Shown here piece after piece: positions 18,707 to 26,636 of a stretch of 64,000 bases of DNA. The notes under the pieces were generated by a model that was given only the letters and a program-made list of their open reading frames with translations, did no database searches and was not told the origin of the DNA. The stretch comes from Lewinellaceae bacterium (GTDB lineage Bacteria > Bacteroidota > Bacteroidia > Chitinophagales > Saprospiraceae). Each line of letters starts with the position of its first letter. Position 1 is the stretch's first letter. The position numbers were made by a program, and so were the translations under genes. Where the stretch lies: NCBI GenBank assembly GCA_020636025.1, contig JACJYQ010000003.1, positions 124,001 through 188,000 on the forward strand, read 5' to 3'.

Positions 18707-18737
18707 GAGTTTGGTGTTGAAAAAAAACACCAAACTC
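18707..18737. repeat. Dispersed hairpin repeat, GTTTGGTGTT family (copy 3)
   Basis: GAGTTTGGTGTT (18707-18718) pairs with AACACCAAACTC (18726-18737) around an A-rich loop. The core GTTTGGTGTT stem is the same as in copies 1 and 2, with compensatory changes at the stem base. The loop is inverted in sense relative to the other two. Confidence 0.8.
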
Positions 18738-18826
18738 GGCAACAAGGCAGCAAGATTAATTGTGCCGTGTATTCATGATTATGAAAATGCATCATGAAAT
18801 CATACAAATCAAATTAATCATAGTAA

Positions 18827-18834
18827 TACCTTCG
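18827..18834 (+). promoter_or_regulatory. purK -10 box, leaderless arrangement
   Basis: TACCTTCG ends only 4 nt before the purK ATG, so transcription would begin at or next to the start codon. The same TACCTTCG-N4-start layout occurs at 30954-30966. Confidence 0.5.
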
Positions 18835-18838
18835 CGCC

Positions 18839-19993
18839 ATGTTTTCAACTACTAAAAAGATTGGCATCCTGGGAGGTGGACAACTGGGTAAAATGCTTTG
18901 CCTGGCAGCGGCAAACTGGGATTTCAAAACCTATATTCTCGATCCTACAGAGGGCTGTCCGGCCAGTCAGGTGTGTACAAGTCATACTTTGGGTGATTTC
19001 AATAATTACGACGATGTGCTGGCTTTTGGGAGGGACAAGGATTTGCTGACCATTGAAATAGAACACGTCAATACCGATGCGCTTCGAGAGTTGAAAAAGC
19101 AAGGAAAAACGATTCACCCGGATCCTGATATTCTCGACATTATTAAGGACAAAGGCCTTCAAAAGGAGTTCTACCAGAAACATGATATTCCGACTGCCAG
19201 ATTTGAACTATTTAAAGATGAAAAGGCACTGGTAAAAGCCGTAGACGAGGGCAAATGGAAATTTCCATTTGTACAAAAAACGCGCACGGCGGGATACGAT
19301 GGAAAAGGTGTTGCTGTGTTGCGGAGCAAAGAAGACCTGAACACCAAACTCCTAAAAGGCGCTTGTCTGGCCGAAGCACTCGCTGATATTCAAGTTGAAA
19401 TTGCGGTGATCGCCGCCAAAAATCCTGCAGGTGATGTAGCCGTTTTTCCGTCGGTAGAAATGGATTTTCACCCTGAAGCCAATCTGGTTGAGTTCCTGTT
19501 GTGTCCGGCGCGTATTTCCAATCTGGTTGCTGCCGAAGCGGAAGCGTTGGCAGAGCGGGTGATCCGCCAGCTGGATCTTTGCGGATTGCTGGCAGTAGAA
19601 CTTTTCCTGACAAAATCGGGGGATCTGCTGGTAAATGAATCGGCACCCCGTCCACATAACAGCGGTCACCATACCATCGACAGCGCTATTACCAGCCAAT
19701 ATGAACAACATTTGCGGGCAATCAATGATCTGCCACTAGGTGCAGGAACGCAACAAGTAGCGGCAGCGCTGATGCTTAATCTGCTGGGAGAAGATGGCTA
19801 TAAAGGCCCGGTTCGATATGAAGGCGTGGAAGAATGCCTGTCACTTGAGGGCGTGCATATTCACTTGTACGGCAAAGCACAAACATCACCGTTCAGAAAA
19901 ATGGGTCATGTTAGCATAACTGCTGATTCCGTGGAAGCTGCCATTGAAAAGGCGGATTTTGTCAAGAAGCATTTGAAGGTGCTCAGCAAATAA
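18839..19993 (+). CDS. purK: 5-(carboxyamino)imidazole ribonucleotide synthase (N5-CAIR synthetase)
   Basis: 384 residues, normal PurK length. ATP-grasp enzyme of purine synthesis that converts AIR, bicarbonate and ATP to N5-CAIR in the cytosol. The N-terminal GILGGGQLGKML (about 8-19), the segments TIEIEHVNTDAL and RTAGYDGKG, and the metal/ATP residues around LVNESAPRPHNSGHHTIDS are diagnostic. purE, often adjacent, is not in this window. The gene stands alone, with a -10 box immediately before the ATG and a giant hairpin downstream. Confidence 0.96.
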   Translation: MFSTTKKIGILGGGQLGKMLCLAAANWDFKTYILDPTEGCPASQVCTSHTLGDFNNYDDVLAFGRDKDLLTIEIEHVNTDALRELKKQGKTIHPDPDILDIIKDKGLQKEFYQKHDIPTARFELFKDEKALVKAVDEGKWKFPFVQKTRTAGYDGKGVAVLRSKEDLNTKLLKGACLAEALADIQVEIAVIAAKNPAGDVAVFPSVEMDFHPEANLVEFLLCPARISNLVAAEAEALAERVIRQLDLCGLLAVELFLTKSGDLLVNESAPRPHNSGHHTIDSAITSQYEQHLRAINDLPLGAGTQQVAAALMLNLLGEDGYKGPVRYEGVEECLSLEGVHIHLYGKAQTSPFRKMGHVSITADSVEAAIEKADFVKKHLKVLSK

Positions 19994-20039
19994 TGCATTT
20001 GCTACCTTAGATAACTCCCCTGCAAAGCACCGAAAAGCG

Positions 20040-20187
20040 CCAGCCGCAGCGCGGTGACACATTGGTAACCCAAACGGCCAAATCCATTCACAAGGTGCAG
20101 CGCACCGTGAGGTTTTGTTCCGGTGCGCTGCACCTTGTACATTGGGCGGTCGTTTGGGCTACCGGTTTTTCGCTGCGCTGCGGCTGG
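20040..20187. repeat. Giant imperfect hairpin, 148 bp
   Basis: Three nested inverted blocks share one centre. The inner 18-bp perfect stem is 20090-20107 with 20121-20138 (loop 13 nt). The middle block GGTAACCCAAACG at 20064-20076 pairs with 20151-20163, one mismatch. The outer CCAGCCGCAGCGC at 20040-20052 pairs with 20175-20187, perfect. It lies 47 bp past purK. There is no coding capacity worth noting. Confidence 0.9.
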
Positions 20188-20392
20188 GTTACGTTGTTTT
20201 ACTAGAACCTTTCTCTAAAATTTTAAAAAATTTTTCCTCTCCAGTTCACGGGATTATCCTTTGGGACATAAAATGCCAAAACCAAATACGGCCTTTTAAT
20301 CCCACGAGCCTTTAATCCCGCATCAATTCCCACAATCTCCGGAAAGGGTCCTCGCTTCGGTTAAAACATGCTGCATAGCCCCCCAGATCACT

Positions 20393-20420
20393 AAAACCTC
20401 TCGGGATTCCGGGAGGTTTT
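20393..20420 (+). terminator. Rho-independent terminator
   Basis: AAAACCTC-T-CGG / CCG-G-GAGGTTTT stem with an ATT-type loop and seven Ts. It may end an unannotated small RNA or read-through from purK. Confidence 0.75.
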
Positions 20421-20496
20421 TTTATTTCCGATATCCGATTTGTTCGATATCCGATTTGATTTTTGATTGGGAGAGGTGGTATTGTTGAGCCTTATG

Positions 20497-20504
20497 TACA
20501 TTTG
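20497..20504 (+). promoter_or_regulatory. Putative -10 box (TACATTTG) for the cyclase gene
   Basis: Full match to TAnnTTTG, 24 nt before the ATG at 20528. No well-spaced -33 element was identified. Confidence 0.45.
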
Positions 20505-20527
20505 GCCAATGCCAACATGCTCCTGAT

Positions 20528-21277
20528 ATGACAATTACTTTTCAACGACAAGGCAAATCCTATTCTGCCGATCTTTCAAAGCCGCTTAGTCTGGCCATTC
20601 CGTTGCGGGATGGAGCTGAAAATCCGAATTGCTTTTGGGCGCCCATGCCTGAATTTTCACCGGTAATTGCAGGCGATTTCATTGGCAGCACGGCCAAAGG
20701 TGGGCCGGTCAATTTTTTTAATGTTCGATTTAACCCGCATGGCAATGGCACGCATACTGAGTGCGTAGGACACATTTCTACAGAGCCATATAAGCTCAAT
20801 GAATGTCTGCTCAGGCAGCATTTTTTTGCCAAGGTTATAAGTATTTATCCGATAAAGCAGGATGACGGCGACAGGATCATTACCAAGGAAAAAATTGCTG
20901 AATTTTGTACCGCAAATGAATGTGAAGCGCTAATCATCAGAACCTTGCCAAACGATGATCTGAAAAAACGCACAAACTGGTCGGGGGTTAACCCACCATA
21001 CATACACCATGAAGCCTTGCAGTATTTGGCTGAAATAGCTGTGGAACATCTGCTGCTTGATCTTCCCTCGGTCGATCGGGAAGAAGACGGCGGTAAATTG
21101 CTGGGCCATCACGCTTTCTGGCAATATCCTGAAAACACCAGACACACCAGCACCATCACTGAAATGATTTATGTAGATAATGAAATTAAAGACGGTTACT
21201 ACCTGCTGAATCTGCAAACAACGGCGTTGGATCTGGATGCCAGCCCATCTAAACCTGTTTTATTCAGCTTGCTCTGA
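20528..21277 (+). CDS. Cyclase-family metal-dependent hydrolase (kynurenine formamidase-like)
   Basis: 249 residues. The metal-binding signature of the cyclase superfamily appears as HGNGTHTECVGH (about residues 75-86), with a further LLGHHAFWQYP segment downstream. The family includes arylformamidases (KynB) and isatin hydrolases. The substrate cannot be read from sequence. The TACATTTG box sits just upstream. Its last 18 bp overlap the convergent transporter gene, so the two transcripts share antisense 3' ends. Confidence 0.82.
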   Translation: MTITFQRQGKSYSADLSKPLSLAIPLRDGAENPNCFWAPMPEFSPVIAGDFIGSTAKGGPVNFFNVRFNPHGNGTHTECVGHISTEPYKLNECLLRQHFFAKVISIYPIKQDDGDRIITKEKIAEFCTANECEALIIRTLPNDDLKKRTNWSGVNPPYIHHEALQYLAEIAVEHLLLDLPSVDREEDGGKLLGHHAFWQYPENTRHTSTITEMIYVDNEIKDGYYLLNLQTTALDLDASPSKPVLFSLL

Positions 21278-22162
21278 GGTGCTTTTGACGGCGTTGATCC
21301 TGTTTGCAGTATATGCGAAAAGACAGGCTGTCCAGAAAGAAAACAGCGAATACACAAGTGCCGGTTTTACCATGGTTTGATTGCCCAGCATATTACTCGC
21401 AATCAGAAAAGCCAGGGTGGTATTTTGAACGCCACTTTCCATAGCCGCAGTTATCCTGGAAGGGTGGGGCAGCCCCATTCTTTTCATGAAGAAGTATCCG
21501 AAAAACAGGCAGAAAATGTTCTGCAGCAGGGCGTAAGGGGTAATTAGGTAGAAATCGGCCAGATCGAGTCCGGCGCCCCCCTGTTTTTCTCCGGCAAACA
21601 GCTTTATGGCAAACACAATGGCCAATAACACCAGCATTATATACTTGGCGGGTTGACTGATTTTTTCTGCCGTGCGCGGGAAACGCCTGCGGATCATGAT
21701 ACCCAGGGTGGCCGGAATGATGGTGATGAAGAAAATATGGCGCACCGTTTCCCAAAACGGCAAATGCAAATCGCTGGATGTTCCCAAAAAAACAGTCAAA
21801 CCAAAGTTGACAATGATCGGAATGGAAAACAGGGTTAGCAAACTGTTTACCGAAGTAATGGATAAGGACAAGGCGACATTACCACGCCATAAATAGGTAA
21901 GAAACCCGGAGGTTGCACCACCAGGACTGGCAGACAAAATGATGAGGCCAACTTTTATTTCACCAGGTATGGGCGCCAGCAAACTGATGGTAAATGCAAT
22001 GATTGGCAAGCCGATCATCTGTGCGCTCAAGGCCGTAAAAAAAGCCCGCGGGTGCCTGATAATTCTCCTGAAATCAGCAAAGGTCAGCGACAGGCCAACT
22101 CCAAACATGACCAGTCCCAACACGGTACCTACAGCAAGATCTACAAGAAATGTGGCAGACAA
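21260..22162 (-). CDS. Bile acid:sodium symporter (BASS/ArsB-NorM-like ACR3) family transporter
   Basis: 300 residues, about nine to ten hydrophobic segments. The motif ILSASPGGATSGFLTYLWRGNVALSLSITSVNSLLT is characteristic of the SBF/BASS fold, including the crossover region that binds Na+. Family members import bile acids, pantothenate or keto acids with sodium; the substrate here is unknown. The frame has only a TTG (22160-22162) as a reasonable start; an in-frame stop lies upstream. It overlaps the convergent cyclase gene by 18 bp. Confidence 0.88.
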   Translation of the reverse strand: MSATFLVDLAVGTVLGLVMFGVGLSLTFADFRRIIRHPRAFFTALSAQMIGLPIIAFTISLLAPIPGEIKVGLIILSASPGGATSGFLTYLWRGNVALSLSITSVNSLLTLFSIPIIVNFGLTVFLGTSSDLHLPFWETVRHIFFITIIPATLGIMIRRRFPRTAEKISQPAKYIMLVLLAIVFAIKLFAGEKQGGAGLDLADFYLITPYALLQNIFCLFFGYFFMKRMGLPHPSRITAAMESGVQNTTLAFLIASNMLGNQTMVKPALVYSLFSFWTACLFAYTANRINAVKSTSEQAE

Positions 22163-22553
22163 ATTAATGCTGGCTCCAGGGTTTTGATGGATTTGAGATA
22201 ATGGTACTTCAACACAAAATCAAGGGAATGGTTATAAGTCACATATCCCGTTTAATCATTTTTTCTCGAAATCCTTTCTGACAACCAGCACAAATGTAAG
22301 GCTAGGGCTTTGCTTACCAAGCCAGAGTCGTGGGATTTTGTTGATTTCTGATATTTGATTGGATGAGTGGGGATCGCCACTTGGGTTCTCTGCTCTGGCT
22401 GGGTTCCCCTGTGTCCTCTGTCTCTCCGATCTCCCCTGGCTCCACGGTTTTCCCTGGTTCCCCGGATTGGAAATCCGGGGTTAGTAGATGTATGGATGTT
22501 TTGCTGTGTGCTTGTGTTCTGTTATGTGTGGATTCGCTGTAGAGTTAACAGGG
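22163..22553. other. Intergenic region between two minus-strand genes
   Basis: 391 bp without a recognised gene. It holds a putative transporter promoter (22291-22298), a 9-bp hairpin CCCCGGATT/AATCCGGGG at 22460-22480 with a 3-nt loop, and a C/T-rich tract at 22390-22460. A short T-GATATTTGATTGGATG stretch near 22350 resembles the GATATC-type repeats. Confidence 0.5.
22291..22298 (-). promoter_or_regulatory. Putative -10 box (TACATTTG) for the BASS transporter
   Basis: Full match to TAnnTTTG on the minus strand, implying a leader of about 120 nt before the TTG start. The box is preceded by a GC-richer stretch with no obvious -33 element. Confidence 0.4.
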
Positions 22554-24791
22554 TTACGGCTTCGCTGTTTCTCCATCTTTCTTCCCTTTCAGTTTCTCGT
22601 TCAAAAACTTGGTCATCAACGTGTACAAATGAAGGCGGGCGTTGCTGTCGGAAATGCTGTGGCTCCGGTTTGGATATATCATGGTGTCAAACTGCTTGTC
22701 TTTGGCGATCAATTGATTGGCCATTTCTGCGGTGTGCTGAAAATGCACATTGTCGTCGGCAAGGCCGTGAATGAGCAGGTAGTTGCCGTTTAGTTTTCCG
22801 GCAAAATTCACCGGTGAGTTTTCTTCGTATCCTTGTTCGTTTTCTTCGTGTGTTTGCATGTAGCGCTCGGTGTATACCGAGTCGTACCATTTCCAGTTGG
22901 TCACAGGCGCTACTGCAATAGCGGCTTTAAACACGTCACCGCCTTTCAGAATGCAATTGCTAGTCATATAGCCGCCATAGCTCCAGCCAAAGATTCCGAT
23001 CCTCTCCGGATCGACAAATGGCAGGGAGCCCAGGTATTTGGCTGCCTCAATCTGGTCCAGCACTTCATAATGTCCTAATTGTTTGTAAGTCATCTTTTTA
23101 AATTCCTCTCCTCTGGCTCCTGTTCCGCGGTTGTCCACACAGGCAACTACATAGCCTTGCTGGGCAAGCATTTGGAACCACCAGTAATTGGCGCCTTTCC
23201 AGGAGTCTGTCACCTGCTGACTGCCCGGGCCGCCGTACACATACATGAGTACAGGTAGCTGCTTGTTCTGAAATTCCGGACCAGATGGTTTTATCATCCA
23301 GCCGTTGAGGGCTACGTTTTCGGAGGTTTTAAAATCGAAGAACTCCACAGGTTGGGTTCCGTATTCTTTCTGCTTGGCAGCGATCTCGTCGTTTTGCTCC
23401 AATTGCCGCACCAGTTTGCCTTTTCGGTTGTACACAGCGTATTGCGGAGCGCTGTTGGCAGTAGAAAAGTTGTTTACATAATAATCGAATGTGCTGCTGT
23501 ACTGGGCATTGTTGAAGCCTTTGGCCCGGCTGACCTTTTTGTTCTTTTTTCCCGAAAGATTGCAAACAAATAATTCCCGTTCCATGGGGTTTTTACTGGC
23601 TGCCTGATAATACACCTGGCCATTTTTTTCATCAATGCCATAAAAACCGGTGACATCCCACTTGCCTTTGGTGAGGGCGCAAGCCTCTTTCCCTTTCATG
23701 TCGAATTTGTACAAGTGATTGAAACCGCTTTTCTCACTTTGCATCACAAACCCGGAGCCGTCCGACAGGAATTTTATGTCATTCAAGTCCAGATAATACT
23801 TGCTTGATTCCTCCAACAAAAGCTTGCATTTGCCATTATCCGGATCGGCCAGCCAGAATCGTTGGGTGCTTTGATGTCGGTTCATCCAGGTGATGCAAAG
23901 TTTGCCTTTTGGTGTCCAACTGATCCTGGGTAAATAGTCGTCCAGGCGATTTTCCACATATACCCTGTCCGGAATGTTCACTTCGACGCTTTTGCCAGTT
24001 TTCAGGTTGTAGACATGCGCCGTAACAATGGAATTTTTCTCGCCAACTTTCGGGTATTTAAAACTGACTTCTTCCGGATAGGTCTCCCCCGTATACATTT
24101 CCATGGTCATTTCCGGCACCTCTCTTTCATCGAAACGCAGGTAGGCGAGGTAAGCGCCATCGGGGCTCCATTCATTTGCCCGAACCAGCACGAACTCCTC
24201 TTCGTATACCCAATCGGAAGCTCCGTTTATGATCTCGTTTTTTTTGCCATCATTGGTAACACGGGTAATGGAGCCGTCATTCAGATTCTTAAAATACAAG
24301 TCGTTATCAGACACAAAGGACACTTTTGATCCATCGGCCGTGAAATTGGCGTAGCGCTGTTTTGAGCCCTCGAAAAGCTTATCCAGCGTGTTTGTCTTTT
24401 TGTTAAAAACGTAGTAGTCGCTTTCGGAACTGTGGCGGTAAATACGCTTGGTATTGGTGCTCAACAGTATTTTAGACTCATCCTCACTGAAACTGTAGCC
24501 ATTGAATTTTCCTTCCCAGCCTTTGGCATCGGTACTGAGGTTTTTGGCGTCAAAAATCACTCCGGATTGCTCGCCGCTGGTAAGATCATATTGCAGGATG
24601 GCCTTGTCCTGTAATTTTGTAAAATGCACACCATCTTTCTGAAAATTGAAACCCGGAACCCCTTTTGTATTGAAGGTTCCGTTTTGCCAGATATCCTCCA
24701 CCGTAATTTGTTTTTGGGAGAACAGAGGAGTAGAAATAAACAGTAAAAGGAAATAAACAGCCAGCAGGTTTGTCAATTTGTTCTGGTTCAT
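22554..24791 (-). CDS. Dipeptidyl-peptidase IV-type serine peptidase (family S9B)
   Basis: 745 residues. Signal peptide at 1-25 (ends near LFSQK). An eight-bladed-propeller-like N-terminal domain (about 50-480) includes the Glu pair region WVYEEEF that anchors the substrate N-terminus in DPP-IV. The C-terminal alpha/beta-hydrolase domain carries the triad S604 (GWSYGG), D680 (ADDNVHF) and H711 (NRSHSI). It removes Xaa-Pro dipeptides (or tripeptides in the PtpA subgroup) from peptides, in the periplasm or on the surface. Length and motifs match full-size family members; ATG start at 24789-24791. It is a single gene. Confidence 0.95.
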   Translation of the reverse strand: MNQNKLTNLLAVYFLLLFISTPLFSQKQITVEDIWQNGTFNTKGVPGFNFQKDGVHFTKLQDKAILQYDLTSGEQSGVIFDAKNLSTDAKGWEGKFNGYSFSEDESKILLSTNTKRIYRHSSESDYYVFNKKTNTLDKLFEGSKQRYANFTADGSKVSFVSDNDLYFKNLNDGSITRVTNDGKKNEIINGASDWVYEEEFVLVRANEWSPDGAYLAYLRFDEREVPEMTMEMYTGETYPEEVSFKYPKVGEKNSIVTAHVYNLKTGKSVEVNIPDRVYVENRLDDYLPRISWTPKGKLCITWMNRHQSTQRFWLADPDNGKCKLLLEESSKYYLDLNDIKFLSDGSGFVMQSEKSGFNHLYKFDMKGKEACALTKGKWDVTGFYGIDEKNGQVYYQAASKNPMERELFVCNLSGKKNKKVSRAKGFNNAQYSSTFDYYVNNFSTANSAPQYAVYNRKGKLVRQLEQNDEIAAKQKEYGTQPVEFFDFKTSENVALNGWMIKPSGPEFQNKQLPVLMYVYGGPGSQQVTDSWKGANYWWFQMLAQQGYVVACVDNRGTGARGEEFKKMTYKQLGHYEVLDQIEAAKYLGSLPFVDPERIGIFGWSYGGYMTSNCILKGGDVFKAAIAVAPVTNWKWYDSVYTERYMQTHEENEQGYEENSPVNFAGKLNGNYLLIHGLADDNVHFQHTAEMANQLIAKDKQFDTMIYPNRSHSISDSNARLHLYTLMTKFLNEKLKGKKDGETAKP

Positions 24792-25090
24792 ATCAGATCA
24801 TTTGTGCGATTACTTTATACCATTAGCAAAGTGCTTATGAAAACACTTGTCATACTGAACACTATTAATCAAGTATAAAGCCGAAGGCAATTTTCAAAAC
24901 CAAACAGTGTGAAGTATAATTGGGTAAAATTAGCTAATAATGCCACGGACGCGGAGGTATTTCCGCCTTTTTCGCCAAATGTGGTGTTTTGAAGCGTGAG
25001 CATCCACATAAGAAGATCAAGTTTATTCGGAGCTTTGCCGAAACTTTATAATAGACAACCCGTTTCATACTACCTGTAGTCAATCACAAT

Positions 25091-26020
25091 ATGAAAAATA
25101 TACTCCTGCTATTACCGCTGGCATGGCTCACTGCCTGTCATCCTGCCCGTCAGGCTGCCGTTGCGTACACGCCAGACCAACTTGTACCCACTGAAAAATC
25201 GGTTGTATGGAAAATTAGTGGCAACAAATTGAAAAAGCCATCTTACCTGTACGGCACCATTCACATGATCCCGAAGAGTGAATTTGAAATGCCCGGGGTA
25301 ATCCGTGAAGCGCTGGATCGTTCCAAGCGGGTGACCTTCGAGATTGATATGAAGGAAATGACCAATTTCCGCACCCAGTTTGGATTATTGACCAAAGCCT
25401 TTATGCCCGGTGGCAAAACTTTAAAAGACTTGCTAAATGAGGACGATTACCAGTTTGTGAAGTCGAAAATTTCCCAAAACGGGTTCCCGAGCAGCATGAT
25501 GGAACGTATAAAACCTTTGTTCCTAAGTACACTATTCTCCGGTGATGAATCAGGTATAGGCGGAAACATGGGTTCCATGACTTCTGTGGAAATGGAGTTG
25601 TTCAAAAGTGCCAAAAATCGTCGACTGGAAACTGCCGGCTTGGAAACGGCCAGCTACCAAATGTCGGTCTTCGACAGCATTCCGCTGGATGTACAGGCCA
25701 AAATGCTGGTGGACGGGCTTCGAAGCACAGATGAGGATTCAACCGGAGGAGAGGGCCAGCTCGACGAACTTTTGCAATTATACAAAGACCAGGACATCAA
25801 TGCCATGCAAACCATGGTGGCAGACGAAGGAAGCGGCATGGCCGATTACGAGGATGTTTTCTTAAAAAGACGCAATCAAAACTGGATAGAACCGATGAGT
25901 AATATGATGCGCGAAAAACCAACCATTTTCGCCGTCGGTGCGGGGCATTTAGGCGGTCCAGACGGAGTGATCGCTTTGTTGCGGAAGGAAGGGTTTCGGG
26001 TAGAGGTTGCGCAGGAGTGA
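25091..26020 (+). CDS. TraB/GumN-family lipoprotein
   Basis: 309 residues. Signal peptide with the lipobox LTAC (Cys about 16), so probably membrane-anchored. The family hallmarks are present: LYGTIHMIP near residue 55, a central helical part, and the C-terminal AVGAGHLGGPDGVIALLRKEGFRVE. The TraB/GumN fold is related to TIKI-type metalloproteases (GxxH and GxxH/N motifs: GTIH and GAGH are both visible). A peptidase activity is possible but unproven. It stands alone; the inverted-repeat element begins 2 bp after its stop. Confidence 0.88.
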   Translation: MKNILLLLPLAWLTACHPARQAAVAYTPDQLVPTEKSVVWKISGNKLKKPSYLYGTIHMIPKSEFEMPGVIREALDRSKRVTFEIDMKEMTNFRTQFGLLTKAFMPGGKTLKDLLNEDDYQFVKSKISQNGFPSSMMERIKPLFLSTLFSGDESGIGGNMGSMTSVEMELFKSAKNRRLETAGLETASYQMSVFDSIPLDVQAKMLVDGLRSTDEDSTGGEGQLDELLQLYKDQDINAMQTMVADEGSGMADYEDVFLKRRNQNWIEPMSNMMREKPTIFAVGAGHLGGPDGVIALLRKEGFRVEVAQE

Positions 26021-26021
26021 G

Positions 26022-26537
26022 GATATATGATATACAAAATACAATATTTGATATATGATTTGATTTTTGATTTGTTTATTGTATATTTAGGGGCTTTTTT
26101 AACCCTTGAAAGACCTTATGAATTCAAAAGACTTTGAGAAAAGGTTGATTCGATTTGCTACGCGAGTATTTAACCTTTCTGAAAAACTACCTACCTCTAT
26201 TATTGGGAAACATTTGGGTGCACAGATTATTCGTTCAGCCTCTTCACCGGCCTTGAATTATGGCGAAGCACAGGCTGCTGAATCCCGAGAGGATTTTTTG
26301 CACAAAATGAAAATATGCCTGAAAGAGCTGCGGGAAACCTCTGTTTGTCTGAAATTAATTTCTGAAAGAAACTGGTTCCCAGATGAAAAACTTAACTCGA
26401 TTATTCAGGAAAACGATGAGCTTGTATCGATCTTCGTAGCCAGCACCAAAACAATCTCAAAAAACAAAATAAATCGGAAATCCTGATATTGTACATCAAA
26501 TCATATATCAGATATTGTATTTTGTATATCATATATC
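26022..26537 (+). mobile_element. Candidate mobile unit: four-helix-bundle gene enclosed by a 43-bp inverted repeat
   Basis: The arms 26022-26064 and 26495-26537 are inverted copies of 43 nt with a single mismatch. They enclose one gene (26118-26486) and nothing else. A second inverted pair, GGGGCTTT at 26090-26097 and AAAGCCCC at 26538-26545, lies just inside and just outside. In transcribed form the ORF would sit in the loop of a long stem, as in the intervening sequences of some bacterial 23S rRNAs that encode S23-type proteins. Parts of the arm recur at 20455-20471, and related GATATC palindromes occur near 27575 and 30877. Mobility is inference. Confidence 0.5.
26118..26486 (+). CDS. Four-helix-bundle protein (S23 / 23S rRNA-intervening-sequence protein family)
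   Basis: 122 residues from ATG 26118; the in-frame TTG at 26106 is less likely. The pattern is characteristic of the family: KDFEKRLIRFATRVFNLSEKLP, GKHLGAQIIRSASSPALNYGEAQAAESREDFLHKMKICLKELRE, and a final long helix. Relatives include IVS-encoded proteins of 23S rRNA and the Avd subunit of diversity-generating retroelements. Function unknown; nucleic-acid binding through the basic bundle surface is suspected from Avd. No reverse transcriptase or rRNA lies nearby. Its enclosure in a near-perfect inverted repeat is the striking point. Confidence 0.93.
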   Translation: MNSKDFEKRLIRFATRVFNLSEKLPTSIIGKHLGAQIIRSASSPALNYGEAQAAESREDFLHKMKICLKELRETSVCLKLISERNWFPDEKLNSIIQENDELVSIFVASTKTISKNKINRKS

Positions 26538-26636
26538 AAAGCCCCTTTTCTGTCGCCTACCCGCTCTATAAACATAAGTGGCCAAGTCTTTGCCAGCAAT
26601 AAATGGAAACCCATATCCCTGTATACCCGCACCCAA

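Larger units (their letters stand above)
20188..20527. other. Intergenic region, possible small transcript ending in a terminator
   Basis: Between the giant hairpin and the cyclase gene. It contains a terminator at 20393-20420 with no coding gene directly before it, then GATATC-rich repeat sequence at 20428-20471, which includes GATTTGATTTTTGATT, also found at the left end of the element at 26022. No ncRNA family was recognised. Confidence 0.5.

Noticed and set aside
20115..20315. 66-codon ORF inside the giant hairpin
   Set aside because: It runs through the right arm of the palindrome and low-complexity sequence; composition is unlike real genes here.
26118..26486. Avd subunit of a diversity-generating retroelement
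   Set aside because: The fold family fits, but no reverse transcriptase, template repeat or variable repeat exists nearby.
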